Assembly (NCBI GenBank): GCA_024234995.1
Contig: JACKNF010000002.1
Span: 1 to 64,000 of the forward strand
DNA: 64,000 nt
Source: Gammaproteobacteria bacterium
GTDB lineage: Bacteria; Pseudomonadota; Gammaproteobacteria; Competibacterales; Competibacteraceae
Reading direction: 5' to 3'
Each line of letters starts with the position of its first letter. Position 1 is the first letter of the stretch. Below are positions 7,009 through 16,571 of the stretch, piece after piece. Both the position numbers and the translations under genes were made by a program. The notes under the pieces were generated by a model. That model was not told the origin of the DNA and did no database searches. It saw nothing but the letters and a program-made list of their open reading frames with translations.

Positions 7009-9492
7009 ATGACAATGACATTTAACCATTTTCGCTGGCGGCGTTCTTTTCTGTGGACCGGTGGCGGCCTGGCGGCACTCATGGCCGGGGCTATTGTTGT
7101 GCTGTCTGTTCTGCTGTGCGGCAGTCTTCCACGCCTGAAAGGAACGGCAACGCTGTCTGGATTAAACGCTTCTGTGACCATTGAACGGGATGCGCTCGGC
7201 ATTCCAACGATTCACGGACAGCACCGGCAGGATATTGCGCGCGCGACCGGGTTCATCCATGCTCAGGACCGTTTTTTCCAGATGGACCTGCTGCGGCGTT
7301 CGGCGGCTGGCGAACTGGCGGAATGGTTCGGCCCAATGGCGCTGGAGGCGGATCGCGCGCATCGGTTGCATCGCTTCCGGCAGCGCGCCCGGCAGACGCT
7401 GGCGGCCCTGCCGGCTGAACAACAGGGGATGATCGCCGCCTATACAGAGGGCGTTAACGCCGGTTTGGCGGATCTCTTCCAATTACCGTTTGAGTATCAG
7501 CTTTTGCGGGTCACACCCAAGCCCTGGCAATCTGAAGATGCGTTGCTGGTGGTTTATGCGATGTATCTGGACCTGCAACGTCAGCAGTGGCAACGTGAAT
7601 CGGCGCGTGGACTGTTGCATGACCAGCTACCTCCTTCCTTAGCTGCCTTTCTCGATCCCGCCGGGACTGAGTGGGATACGCCTTTGCAGGGTGAGCCCTT
7701 TGCTGCGGTACCGCCGCCTGGCTCCGAAATCTTCAGCACACAAAGATCCCTCTTTCTTCCAGCCCCTCTTTCTCTGCCGGTTTCCCCTTCACCGGCAATT
7801 TCTCTCCCTCAGGAAGGGCGGAGCGCTTCATCGTTCGCTTTTAGCTTTTTGCCTTCCGCCATCGAATCCGGCCCGCCACTGGGCAGCAATAACTGGGTAG
7901 TCGCTGGCCGCTTGACCGGACATGGCGGCGCGCTGCTGGCTAATGATATGCATCTCCCGCTGCGCATACCTAATATCTGGTACCGGGCGGCATTCGTCTA
8001 TCCTGACGCTGATGGCCGCGAACGGCGCATCTCTGGTGTCACGCTGCCGGGTACGCCGGCCATTGTTGTAGGCAGCAACGGCCATATCGCGTGGGGTTAT
8101 ACCAACAGCGAAGGCGATTGGGCTGATCTGGTGGTGCTGGAACCGGGCGATGACGATGATCATTACCAAACTCCGGAGGGCCCCCAATCTTTCGTGCATA
8201 TCAAGGAAACGCTGGCTGTCCGGGGCGCGCCGGACGAGACGCTGGACGTCTTGGAAACCGTTTGGGGGCCAGTGCTGGATCGTGATCACCGTGGCCGGCG
8301 GCGGGCGCTGCGCTGGGTGGCGCACGATCCGCAAGCTGTCAATTTGAACCTCCTGGCGCTGGAAGCAACCGATACACTGGACGCTGCGCTCGATATTGCG
8401 CATCGAACCGGCATTCCAGCGCAAAACCTGTTATTGGCCAGTGCCGATGGCCATATCGCCTGGACCATTATCGGGCCGATTCCACGCCGTTTTGGTCACG
8501 ATGGGCGTCTGCCTTCTTCGTGGGCGGACGGTCAGCGCGGCTGGTCCGGCTGGCTCGATCCATCCGAATATCCGCGCATCACCGATCCGCCAGATGGCCG
8601 GTTATGGACCGCCAATGGCCGGGTGGTCGATGGGGCTTGGCTGGAATTGCTCGGCGATGGCGGTTATTCCCTTGGCGCCCGTGCCCGGCAAATTCGCGAT
8701 GCGCTGCTGGCGGGGGAGCATTTTACCGAAGCGGATTTTCTGGCCCTGCAACTGGATGACCGGGCGTTGTTTCTGGAGCGCTGGCGCAAACTGCTGCTGG
8801 CGACACTGACGCCGGAGAATCTGCGCGCCGATCCACGGCGTAAGGAGTTGCGGAAATTTGTGATGGAGTGGGGGGACCGGGCAACCGTAGATTCGGTGGG
8901 CTACCGGGCGGTGCGCACCTTTCGTCTGCTAGTCCGGCAACGGGCGTTCGCGCCGCTGATCGCGCCTTGCCAGCAGGCCGATCCTGCTTTTGATTATGGC
9001 GCCTTCCGCCAGAATGAAGGGCCATTATGGCAACTGGTTTCCCGGCAACCACTGCATCTGCTTGACCCCCGTTATCCCGATTGGTCAGCCCTGTTGCTGG
9101 AAGCTGCGGATGCAACGCTGGCCGGATTGACCGTTGATAACCGGCCATTGGCCATGCATACCTGGGGCGATGATAACCCGGTTCACATCCAGCATCCGTT
9201 CAGCCGGGTGCTGCCCTGGTTGAGCGGCTGGCTGGACATGCCGGAGCAACCGCTACCCGGCGATATGTATATGCCGCGGGTACAGACGCCCGCCAATGGC
9301 GCCTCAGAACGGCTGGTTATTGCCCCAGGCCGGGAAGCCTCCGGCATTTTGCACATGCCTGGCGGGCAGAGCGGCCATCCTCTGTCATCTTACTACCGGG
9401 CTGGGCACGAAGCCTGGGTCAAAGGGCTGGCATTGCCGCTGGAACCTGGACCGGCGCAACATCGATTGATCCTGGAACCCGGAGCGCGGTAG
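7009..9492 (+). CDS. Penicillin acylase family Ntn-hydrolase
   Basis: An 827-residue precursor with an N-terminal membrane segment or signal (WTGGGLAALMAGAIVVLSVLL). Family members self-cleave to alpha and beta chains, exposing a Ser nucleophile; here it is predicted as Ser293 in PPLGSNNWVVAG. The alpha chain shows DALGIPTIHG and ATGFIHAQDRFFQMDLLRR; the beta chain shows LLANDMHLPLRIPNIWYR and HIAWGYTNSEGDWADL. Substrates range over beta-lactams, N-acyl-homoserine lactones and N-acyl amino acids, and the sequence does not decide. Oddity: the stretch before Ser293 (about residues 245-288) is low-complexity, rich in Ser, Pro, Leu and Phe, and looks like an in-frame insertion in the spacer peptide. 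It probably acts in the periplasm. Confidence 0.9.
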   Translation: MTMTFNHFRWRRSFLWTGGGLAALMAGAIVVLSVLLCGSLPRLKGTATLSGLNASVTIERDALGIPTIHGQHRQDIARATGFIHAQDRFFQMDLLRRSAAGELAEWFGPMALEADRAHRLHRFRQRARQTLAALPAEQQGMIAAYTEGVNAGLADLFQLPFEYQLLRVTPKPWQSEDALLVVYAMYLDLQRQQWQRESARGLLHDQLPPSLAAFLDPAGTEWDTPLQGEPFAAVPPPGSEIFSTQRSLFLPAPLSLPVSPSPAISLPQEGRSASSFAFSFLPSAIESGPPLGSNNWVVAGRLTGHGGALLANDMHLPLRIPNIWYRAAFVYPDADGRERRISGVTLPGTPAIVVGSNGHIAWGYTNSEGDWADLVVLEPGDDDDHYQTPEGPQSFVHIKETLAVRGAPDETLDVLETVWGPVLDRDHRGRRRALRWVAHDPQAVNLNLLALEATDTLDAALDIAHRTGIPAQNLLLASADGHIAWTIIGPIPRRFGHDGRLPSSWADGQRGWSGWLDPSEYPRITDPPDGRLWTANGRVVDGAWLELLGDGGYSLGARARQIRDALLAGEHFTEADFLALQLDDRALFLERWRKLLLATLTPENLRADPRRKELRKFVMEWGDRATVDSVGYRAVRTFRLLVRQRAFAPLIAPCQQADPAFDYGAFRQNEGPLWQLVSRQPLHLLDPRYPDWSALLLEAADATLAGLTVDNRPLAMHTWGDDNPVHIQHPFSRVLPWLSGWLDMPEQPLPGDMYMPRVQTPANGASERLVIAPGREASGILHMPGGQSGHPLSSYYRAGHEAWVKGLALPLEPGPAQHRLILEPGAR

Positions 9493-9576
9493 ACCGGAAA
9501 CGTGTTGAACGTCCTCCCTGCCAGCTGCTCTCTTTTAGGTAACGCTGGGTTTTATTCCTCTCTAAGGCTTCGCAAC

Positions 9577-10887
9577 ATGCATTCCGATTCATTTGTTCAG
9601 TGGTTCCGCCAGGCTGGTCCCTACATCAACGCTCATCGCAGCAAGACCTTCGTGGTGCTGTTTGGCGGTGAAGCGGTGGATACCGAGCATTTTTCCAGTC
9701 TGATTCACGATCTTGCCCTGCTGCACAGTCTGGGTATCCGCTTGGTATTGGTGCATGGCGCCCGCACTCAGATTGAGGCGCGTTTGCGCGAAGCGGGGCG
9801 CGAATGGCGCTATGTTAATGAGTTGCGTGTCACTGAAGCGGATGATCTGCGCTATGTCAAACAGGCCGTGGGCCGCTTGCGCCTGCGCATTGAGGCCCGG
9901 CTATCGATGGGACTGGCCAATTCGCCAATGCATGGGGCGCACCTGCGGGTGGTGTCCGGCAATTTGATTACCGCCCGGCCATTGGGGGTGCGCGACGGGG
10001 TGGATTATGGCTTCACCGGCGAGGTGCGGCGCATCGATGACCGCGCTATCCGCCTGTGGCTGGATCAGGATGCTATCGTTTTACTATCGCCGATGGGCTA
10101 TTCGCCGACCGGGGAGATTTTCAATCTCAGCGCCGAGGATGTGGCCGCCGCGACAGCCATTGCATTGCAAGCCGATAAATTGTTAGTGCTGAGCGAGGGG
10201 GCGGAATTGCGCGATACTGCCAATCAGCCGGTTCGGCAGCTGAATCTGAACGAGGCGGGGCAATTGCTGGGCGAACATCCCGCTTTGCCTGAAGATGCCG
10301 CCCGCCCTTTGCGCCTCGCCCTGCGTGCCGGCCAGGCTGGGGTACGCCGCGTTCATCTGCTGAGCCGACGGGTCGATGGCGCACTGCTGCTGGAATTGTT
10401 CACTCGTGACGGTGTCGGCGCTTTGATCGCTGCCGATATTTATGAAGGGCTGCGCACCGCGACGATTGATGATGTGGGCGGGTTATTGGAATTAATCCAG
10501 CCGCTGGAGGAAGATGGAACACTGGTGCGCCGGTCGCGAGAGCGGCTGGAAATGGAAATCGAGCGTTTTGTCTTGCTCGAACGCGATGGGGCGATCATCG
10601 GCTGTGCGGCGCTTTACCCATTTTCCGGTGAGCGGTTGGGGGAGTTGGCTTGCGTTGCGGTGCATCCCCACTACCGTAATCTTGGCCGTGCCGATGCGCT
10701 GCTCAGTTTCATCGAGCGTCAGGCCCGGACTGAGGGATTGCAACGGTTATTCGTGCTCACCACCCGGACCGCCCACTGGTTTCGTGAGCACGGTTTCGAG
10801 CCGGCGGAAGTGAGCGATCTGCCGATGGGTAAGCAGGGATTATATAACTGGCAACGCCGGTCCAAAGTATTCATAAAATCCTTGTAA
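9577..10887 (+). CDS. argA: N-acetylglutamate synthase (amino-acid kinase-like plus GNAT)
   Basis: A 436-residue ArgA-type enzyme that acetylates glutamate with acetyl-CoA, the first step of arginine synthesis and the usual arginine feedback point. Residues 1 to about 290 are an amino-acid-kinase-like domain (KTFVVLFGGEAVDTE, RLVLVHGARTQIEARL, VVSGNLITARPLGVRDG, VLLSPMGYSPTGEIFNL); residues 300-436 are a GNAT domain with ACVAVHPHYRNLGRADALL. The frame is open 25 codons upstream (9502), but MHSDSFVQWFRQAGPYINAH is the family-like start. It follows the acylase gene by 84 bases and precedes cpdA by 34. argE lies at the left of the window. Confidence 0.93.
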   Translation: MHSDSFVQWFRQAGPYINAHRSKTFVVLFGGEAVDTEHFSSLIHDLALLHSLGIRLVLVHGARTQIEARLREAGREWRYVNELRVTEADDLRYVKQAVGRLRLRIEARLSMGLANSPMHGAHLRVVSGNLITARPLGVRDGVDYGFTGEVRRIDDRAIRLWLDQDAIVLLSPMGYSPTGEIFNLSAEDVAAATAIALQADKLLVLSEGAELRDTANQPVRQLNLNEAGQLLGEHPALPEDAARPLRLALRAGQAGVRRVHLLSRRVDGALLLELFTRDGVGALIAADIYEGLRTATIDDVGGLLELIQPLEEDGTLVRRSRERLEMEIERFVLLERDGAIIGCAALYPFSGERLGELACVAVHPHYRNLGRADALLSFIERQARTEGLQRLFVLTTRTAHWFREHGFEPAEVSDLPMGKQGLYNWQRRSKVFIKSL

Positions 10888-10921
10888 ACTTTTATGTATG
10901 GTCATCCTTGAGGAACCGCCT

Positions 10922-11692
10922 ATGTCGACCACCACGCTTGCCGCTCCCCTGCGGGTTATTCAAATCACGGACCTTCACCTGAAAACCCAGCCTGGCAGCC
11001 GGATCTGCGGGGTGGACGTGGATGCTGGTCTGAATGCGGTGCTGGCGCGTATCCAAGATAAACATCCTGGCGCGGATTTCATGCTGGCCACCGGCGATCT
11101 GGTGGGTGACGAGCCCGAAGCCTATGCGCGGCTGCGCCAGATACTGGAGCCGCTGGGCCTGCCGGTTTACTGCCTGCCGGGTAATCATGATTTTCCTGCT
11201 GCCATGAGCTGGGCGCTGCGGGATGGCTACGTGCGGCGTGAGCGTCATATCGTGGCCGGCGGCTGGCAGCTCATCCTGCTGGATTCCAGCTTTCCTGGCA
11301 CTCCCGATGGTCATTTGGCCTATGGCGAACTGGCGTTGCTGGATACGCTGCTGGCAACTAGCTCGGGTTTGCATACGGTGGTGTGTCTGCACCATAACCC
11401 GGTGCCCAGCCAAACCTCTTGGCTGGATACGATGATGGTGGGCAACCATGCAGCGTTCTTCGGGGTGCTGGATCGCTATCCGCATGTCCGGGCGGTGATC
11501 TGGGGACATATTCACGCCGAGTTCAGCGCTCAACGGAACGGTGTTGAGCTGTTGGCCGCACCCGCGACGTGTGTCCAGTTCAAGCCCTGTGTCCCGGAAC
11601 CGCAGGTGGACGATCTGCCGCCTGGCTATCGCTGGTTCGAGCTATACCCGGACGGTACGCTGCATACCGGTGTGGAGCGGGTTGCAGGATAA
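10922..11692 (+). CDS. cpdA: 3',5'-cyclic AMP phosphodiesterase (metallophosphoesterase)
   Basis: A 256-residue calcineurin-like phosphoesterase that fits CpdA, which hydrolyses cAMP in the cytosol and so tunes CRP-type regulation. The metal-site motifs are in order: QITDLHLK (Asp, His), LATGDLVGD (Asp), LPGNHD (Asn, His), CLHHNPVP (His) and IWGHIHAEF (two His). Length matches CpdA. The ATG at 10922 follows GAGGAA by about 7 bases; an in-frame start at 10898 would add 8 residues. It converges on the ADP-ribosylglycohydrolase gene with only 25 bases between the stops. Other class III phosphodiesterases share the motifs, so exact substrate is inferred. Confidence 0.88.
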   Translation: MSTTTLAAPLRVIQITDLHLKTQPGSRICGVDVDAGLNAVLARIQDKHPGADFMLATGDLVGDEPEAYARLRQILEPLGLPVYCLPGNHDFPAAMSWALRDGYVRRERHIVAGGWQLILLDSSFPGTPDGHLAYGELALLDTLLATSSGLHTVVCLHHNPVPSQTSWLDTMMVGNHAAFFGVLDRYPHVRAVIWGHIHAEFSAQRNGVELLAAPATCVQFKPCVPEPQVDDLPPGYRWFELYPDGTLHTGVERVAG

Positions 11693-11717
11693 GGCTGCCA
11701 AAGCGGGCGGTTTTTCC

Positions 11718-12809
11718 TCAATAGGGTGGCAGCAAGCGCCGGAAACCATGCGTCAGCACAATCAGCAGAAAGAGTAAATTGCGCAGCGGAATCGCTGGCC
11801 AGAAATAGCGCACAGGGCCAAGGGACTGGCCAGTGGTCTGAATTATCGCTAACCGCTTAGCCAGCGTTCGCAACAACGGCAGAGAACGCGGCCAGTCGGC
11901 GATGCCTGTTTTCCATGCCGCTGGAATCGCCTCTTCCCCAGCCATCGCCCCTGCTAATGCGCCGGTAATCGCGCCCGCCGTATCGGTATCGCCCCCGCAA
12001 TCCAGCACTGCGGTCAGTGCTTGGCGGTAATCGCCGCCGTGCCGGAACCAGGCGTAGGCCGCGATGGGAACCGTGTGGTAGATGTAGCCGGTGATTCCCT
12101 TCGCTAATCCCAGCCGTTCCGCCAATTCCCCAACGGTGGCATCATCCTGCGCGGCCTGGGCGATAGCGTCTACCAGCGCCTGCCAGCCGTGGTCATCCGG
12201 GCCACAGGCGCGGAGCAGGGCGAGGAACGGTTCCAGCGCTGGGCGCTCGGTCAATGAATCGCGGACGATCCAGGCCGCTAATTCGGCAATGGCGGTTGCG
12301 CCGGTCAGTGCCTTGGGGCCGGTATGGGTGATGCGGGTCGAGGCGGCGATATAGGCGGCCCGGCGTTGCGGATCGCCGGCGAAGAATGCGCCGATGACCG
12401 CGACGCGCATGGCCGGGCCGTTGCCGGCGGAATACACGCCGCTGCGGTTCGGCGGAAAGCCCAGCCAAAGTTTCAAGATCGCTCGCAGCGTCGCGAAGCC
12501 GATGCCTGCTGGCAGCGATAGCAACCAGCCGCGCAGACTCCAGCCCAGGCGGCGGGCGAAGCGTTCCGGCGAATCAGGGTGGCGCAGCAGGCATTGAGCG
12601 ACGAAAACGGTGTGTTCGGTGTCATCGCTGATCATGCCGCGCCCGAAGATCAGCCGGTGTCGCCAGTGGCCCTGATACAGCCGTTGAACCCGGCGGCGGG
12701 ACAGTCCTTCAGCGGGCAGGCCCAGCGCATCGCCCACCGCTGTACCGGTCAGCAAGCCCCGGAGGCGGGTTGTCTGTTGATCATCGCTGATGACCCCTTG
12801 GCTGAGCAA
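11718..12809 (-). CDS. ADP-ribosylglycohydrolase family protein (DraG-like)
   Basis: A 363-residue ARH-fold protein. Conserved metal motifs are present: GTAVGDALGLPAEG near residue 22, GMISDDTEHTVF with Asp62-Asp63-Thr64, and DCGGDTDTAGAITGALAGA in the C-terminal part. Relatives remove ADP-ribose from proteins (DraG on dinitrogenase reductase), from DNA or from other substrates; none is known here. The best start is a TTG at 12809, 8 bases after the phaC stop, with a GGGGGA Shine-Dalgarno overlapping the last phaC codons; no nearby ATG exists. This spacing suggests co-transcription and perhaps translational coupling with phaC. Confidence 0.88.
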   Translation of the reverse strand: MLSQGVISDDQQTTRLRGLLTGTAVGDALGLPAEGLSRRRVQRLYQGHWRHRLIFGRGMISDDTEHTVFVAQCLLRHPDSPERFARRLGWSLRGWLLSLPAGIGFATLRAILKLWLGFPPNRSGVYSAGNGPAMRVAVIGAFFAGDPQRRAAYIAASTRITHTGPKALTGATAIAELAAWIVRDSLTERPALEPFLALLRACGPDDHGWQALVDAIAQAAQDDATVGELAERLGLAKGITGYIYHTVPIAAYAWFRHGGDYRQALTAVLDCGGDTDTAGAITGALAGAMAGEEAIPAAWKTGIADWPRSLPLLRTLAKRLAIIQTTGQSLGPVRYFWPAIPLRNLLFLLIVLTHGFRRLLPPY

Positions 12810-12817
12810 CTTTATAG

Positions 12818-14626
12818 TTATCCCCCGGTGGATTGATCATACCGCATCTTGACGTAGGAACCCGGTGCGTCCTCGATCGGTTGCAACGTGCCGTCGCCCG
12901 GCGTGCGGGCCGGTATGTGCGGGCCGGCATACGGTTGCAGCCAGGCCAGCCAGTCCGGCCACCAGGAACCGTCCTGCTTGACAGCATCCTTGAACCAGCC
13001 GCCGGGGTCCGGCGGAGTGTTGGGATTGAGCCAGAAACCGTACTTGTCCGAAGAGGCTGGATTAATGACTCCGGCGATATGGCCAGACCCGCTCAACACG
13101 AACTTTACCGGTCCGCCGACCAGTTGGGTGCCGGCGTAGGTGGAAGTCCACGGCGCGATATGATCCTCGAAGGCTGACAAGAAGTAGACCGGCGTCTTGA
13201 TCTTGCGCAGATTGATCGGCACACCGGCCAGCGTGATGCCGCCCGGCTCGCGCAGCAGGTTTTTCTGGTACATATTGCGCACGTAGAAGCTGTGCATGTC
13301 CCGAGGCATCCGGGTGGAATCGGAATTCCAATACAACAGATCGAAGGGGTAGGGGTCTTTGCCCAGCAGGTAGTTATTGACCACGAAGTACCAGATTAAG
13401 TCGTTAGCGCGCAGCATGCTGAATACGCCCGCCATCTGGCTGCCATCCAGATAGCCCCGCTCGCCCATCTGTTTCTCTAGCAAGGTGATCAATTCCTCGT
13501 CGATGAACACCTCCAGCTCGCCAGGCTCGCTGAAATCGGTCATGCAGGCAAAGCAAATGGCGCTTTTTACCCGCGGGTCTTTCTTGGCGGCGAGATAGGC
13601 CAGTGTGGTCAGCAGGATTGTTCCGCCTAGGCAGTAGCCAGCGGTGTTAATTTCCCGCTCGCCGGTAGCCTGCTCAATGGCGTCCATCGCTTCCACGATG
13701 GACAGCATGTAGTCCTCGAACTTCTTGTGCGCCAGGCGTTCGTCCGGGTTGACCCAAGAAGTCATGAACACCGTGAACCCCTGATCCACCATCCACTTGA
13801 CCATCGAGTTCTTGGGCCGCATGTCCATGATGTAGAACTTGTTGATCCAGGGTGAGACGAACAGAAATGGCCGCTGGTGGACGGTCGGGGTGCTGGGGTT
13901 GTATTGAATCAGTTGCATCAACTCGTTCTGAAAGACGACCTTACCCGGTGTGACCGCGATGTTCTCGCCCGGCTTGAAGGCTTTGAGGTCGGTCATCCTG
14001 ATCTGCAACTGGCCGCGACCGCGCTCTACATCCGCCAGCAGATTCTGGAGACCCTTGACCAGATTATCCCCACCGGAATCGAGCGTGGTTTGGAGCACGG
14101 TCGGATTGGTCAGCACGAAATTGGTGGGCGCCATGGCATCCACGAACTGACGGGTGTAGAACTGGACCTTGCGGGCCGTCTTGTCATCCAATCCCTCGAC
14201 TTTGCGAACCAGCCCTTGCAGGCTGTCGGCGGCCAGCAGATAGGACTGTTTGATGAAATCGAAAACTGCATTTTCTGCCCACTGCCCGTCCTTGAATCGC
14301 TTGTCACCAGGCAGCGGCTCAATGAGCGGCTTACTCTCCTTGCCTTGCATCCGCTGGGAGGTGGCCTGCCACAGATCGAGGTAGTTTTTCCAGAAATTAA
14401 CTTGAGCGTCGATCAACTGATCTGGGTTTTTCAGCAGCTTATCGAACAGCTCCTGAAAGGACTTGCTGATAATGGCGGGGTCCATGATCGGGAGCTGGTC
14501 GCCACCTTCCTGGCGCTTGAGGAATTCCTGCAGCACGCGCTGGCTCTGTTCGATGATTTTAGAGAAATTCTGTGCCAGCTTGTTGAAATCAGTGTTCTTT
14601 GAATCAGGGGCGGACGAGGCGGCCAT
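12818..14626 (-). CDS. phaC: Poly(3-hydroxyalkanoate) synthase, class I
   Basis: A 602-residue PHA polymerase that makes polyester storage granules from hydroxyacyl-CoA. The lipase-like box GYCLGG carries the predicted nucleophile Cys332; the partner Asp lies in SAFEDHIAPW and the His in SGSGHIAGVIN. N-terminal segment PGDKRFKDGQWAENAVFDF and the internal SWVNPDERLAHKKFEDYM are typical. Length fits class I (single subunit), and no phaE gene lies beside it. A strong Shine-Dalgarno (GGAGGT) precedes the ATG. It is downstream of yicC on the same strand (128-base gap) and directly upstream of the ADP-ribosylglycohydrolase gene. No phaA, phaB or phasin gene is visible in the window. Confidence 0.96.
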   Translation of the reverse strand: MAASSAPDSKNTDFNKLAQNFSKIIEQSQRVLQEFLKRQEGGDQLPIMDPAIISKSFQELFDKLLKNPDQLIDAQVNFWKNYLDLWQATSQRMQGKESKPLIEPLPGDKRFKDGQWAENAVFDFIKQSYLLAADSLQGLVRKVEGLDDKTARKVQFYTRQFVDAMAPTNFVLTNPTVLQTTLDSGGDNLVKGLQNLLADVERGRGQLQIRMTDLKAFKPGENIAVTPGKVVFQNELMQLIQYNPSTPTVHQRPFLFVSPWINKFYIMDMRPKNSMVKWMVDQGFTVFMTSWVNPDERLAHKKFEDYMLSIVEAMDAIEQATGEREINTAGYCLGGTILLTTLAYLAAKKDPRVKSAICFACMTDFSEPGELEVFIDEELITLLEKQMGERGYLDGSQMAGVFSMLRANDLIWYFVVNNYLLGKDPYPFDLLYWNSDSTRMPRDMHSFYVRNMYQKNLLREPGGITLAGVPINLRKIKTPVYFLSAFEDHIAPWTSTYAGTQLVGGPVKFVLSGSGHIAGVINPASSDKYGFWLNPNTPPDPGGWFKDAVKQDGSWWPDWLAWLQPYAGPHIPARTPGDGTLQPIEDAPGSYVKMRYDQSTGG

Positions 14627-14754
14627 CGGGATACCTCCATTGTGGAAGAATAATTACCTTTCTAATTATAGGTGATCCTAATGGGTATCGTTACCCTTGT
14701 AACGGGTGGTTTTGTCTCAGACCGGGTGTTGAAAGAGTGAAACGCTGTGAAAAT

Positions 14755-15621
14755 CTACTCGATATTCTGAATCTGTTCCCGGATCTGTTCGATCAACACC
14801 TTAAGTTCAATCGCCGACCGTGTCGTGTCTGCATCCGCAGATTTCGAGGAGAGCGTATTCGCCTCGCGGTTGAGTTCCTGCATCAGAAAGTCCAGCCGCC
14901 GGCCGACCGGCTCGGTACGCTCTAGCACCGCCTCGACCTCATCAAGGTGCGTCTCCAGCCGGTCCAATTCCTCATCCACATCGAGACGTTGCGCGATCAG
15001 CACCAATTCCTGCTCTAGCCGGCCAGGATCTGCATCTGCCGGAATTTCTGCTAATCGGCCTAGCAGCTTGTCCCGCCAGCGCGCCAAGACTTCCGGGCGG
15101 CGGGCGCGTACCTGCTTCACTTGCTCGCGCATTGCTGTGCAACGCTGCCGGATCATTTCGGTGGTGCGCTGGCCTTCTCGCTCCCGGGTAACCACAAGTT
15201 CCGCCAGTGCAGCGTCGAGGCCATCAAGCAAGGTTTGTTTGATTTCATCCAGATTCGGTTCGGCCTCAGTGACCGCTCCCGGCCAGCGCAACACATCCAC
15301 CAGACGCAACCCGGTGCCCGGTCCCATCATGTGTTCCAGTTCACCCGCAACTTCCAGCAGGCGCTCAACCAGAGGTTGATTCAACGTGATGGCAGTCAGT
15401 GCTGCACCCGCCGTTTGCAGTTTAAGCGTGCTCTCCACCTTGCCGCGGCTCAGCATTGCGGCAATGCGTTCGCGCGCTAGCGATTCCAAGCTGCGCAGAG
15501 TTTCCGGCAGACGGATCGAGGCTTCCAAATAGCGGTGATTGACCGAGCGTACTTCCCAGATCATCGTTCCCCACGCGCTGGACTGTTCCTGGCGCGCAAA
15601 AGCGGTCATGCTGCGTAACAT
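14755..15621 (-). CDS. yicC: YicC family endoribonuclease
   Basis: A 288-residue YicC-family protein. The N-terminal signature LRSMTAFARQEQ and EVRSVNHRYLEASIRLPE, and the C-terminal PVGRRLDFLMQELNREANT and KVLIEQIREQIQNIE, are characteristic. E. coli YicC has endoribonuclease activity and is linked to regulated RNA decay. The gene is divergent from rph with 199 bases between starts, the same arrangement as in E. coli. The long middle part (residues 140-230) is predicted coiled-coil by its E/R/L periodicity. Confidence 0.93.
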   Translation of the reverse strand: MLRSMTAFARQEQSSAWGTMIWEVRSVNHRYLEASIRLPETLRSLESLARERIAAMLSRGKVESTLKLQTAGAALTAITLNQPLVERLLEVAGELEHMMGPGTGLRLVDVLRWPGAVTEAEPNLDEIKQTLLDGLDAALAELVVTREREGQRTTEMIRQRCTAMREQVKQVRARRPEVLARWRDKLLGRLAEIPADADPGRLEQELVLIAQRLDVDEELDRLETHLDEVEAVLERTEPVGRRLDFLMQELNREANTLSSKSADADTTRSAIELKVLIEQIREQIQNIE

Positions 15622-15820
15622 GATGCATCCTCAATCTTTGGTGGTAGTGCGTCATTATTGATGGGCTTAATCTTAGGCCGAAACTGCGCAATTAGCGCGT
15701 CTGGAGCAGAAGATCCTCCTATACCGTGCTGTAAAACCGTCTTGTCTGGCATCGCAGCCGGTTCTGCTATAGTCCATTCCTGAACTCTTTGATCCGTATT
15801 GACTACAGGAAACCACGCCC

Positions 15821-16543
15821 ATGCGTCCCAGCACCCGCGCCGCCAATGAACTGCGCCCGATCCGTATTACCCGCCAATTCACCCGGCACGCTGAAGGTTC
15901 GGTGCTGGTGGAATTCGGTGACACTCGTTTGATCTGCACTGCTAGCGTCGAGGAACGGGTGCCCCCGTTTCTGAAAGGCAAGGGGCGAGGCTGGGTGACA
16001 GCGGAATATGGCATGTTGCCGCGCGCCACCCACACCCGGACACAACGCGAAGCCAGCCGGGGCCGGCAGGATGGGCGCACATTGGAAATCCAGCGGCTGA
16101 TTGGCCGGTCACTGCGGGCAGTGATGGATCTGGAAGCGCTGGGCGAGCGCACTATCACCATCGATTGTGATGTGATCCAGGCCGACGGCGGTACCCGCAC
16201 TGCGGCGATTACCGGCGGTTTCGTGGCGCTGGCCGATGCCGTGCGTTATTTGAGCAACCGGAAGCCGATTAAGAAAAACCCGTTGCATGGCCAGGTTGCC
16301 TCCGTATCGGTTGGTATTTATCAAGGCGTGCCAGTGCTGGATCTGGACTACGCCGAGGATTCCGAAGCCGAAACTGACATGAATGTCGTGATGAACGACG
16401 CTCAGGCCTTCATCGAAATCCAGGGTACCGCCGAGGGTCATGCCTTCCGCATGGAGGAATTACAGTCCATGCTGGAATTGGCGCGAGGCGGTATTGCAGA
16501 ATTACTGGCCAAACAGCGGGCAGCTCTGGGTCTGCCGGGCTAA
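15821..16543 (+). CDS. rph: Ribonuclease PH
   Basis: A 240-residue phosphorolytic 3'-5' exoribonuclease that trims tRNA 3' ends, forming hexamers in the cytosol. Family hallmarks are the start MRPSTRAANELRPIRI, the phosphate-site region SRGRQDGRTLEIQRLIGRSLR, ITIDCDVIQADGGTRTAAI and DLDYAEDSEAETDMNVVM. Full length, with no sign of the C-terminal frameshift known from some E. coli K-12 strains. The ATG follows AGGAAA. It heads the rph-rdgB-hemW run. Confidence 0.97.
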   Translation: MRPSTRAANELRPIRITRQFTRHAEGSVLVEFGDTRLICTASVEERVPPFLKGKGRGWVTAEYGMLPRATHTRTQREASRGRQDGRTLEIQRLIGRSLRAVMDLEALGERTITIDCDVIQADGGTRTAAITGGFVALADAVRYLSNRKPIKKNPLHGQVASVSVGIYQGVPVLDLDYAEDSEAETDMNVVMNDAQAFIEIQGTAEGHAFRMEELQSMLELARGGIAELLAKQRAALGLPG

Positions 16544-16571
16544 GGCTGCTAGATAGCGAATGGAGAGACGG

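Noticed and set aside
13877..14602. Plus-strand open frame of 241 codons inside phaC
   Set aside because: Antisense shadow of a gene with clear catalytic motifs; no Shine-Dalgarno and no recognisable domain.
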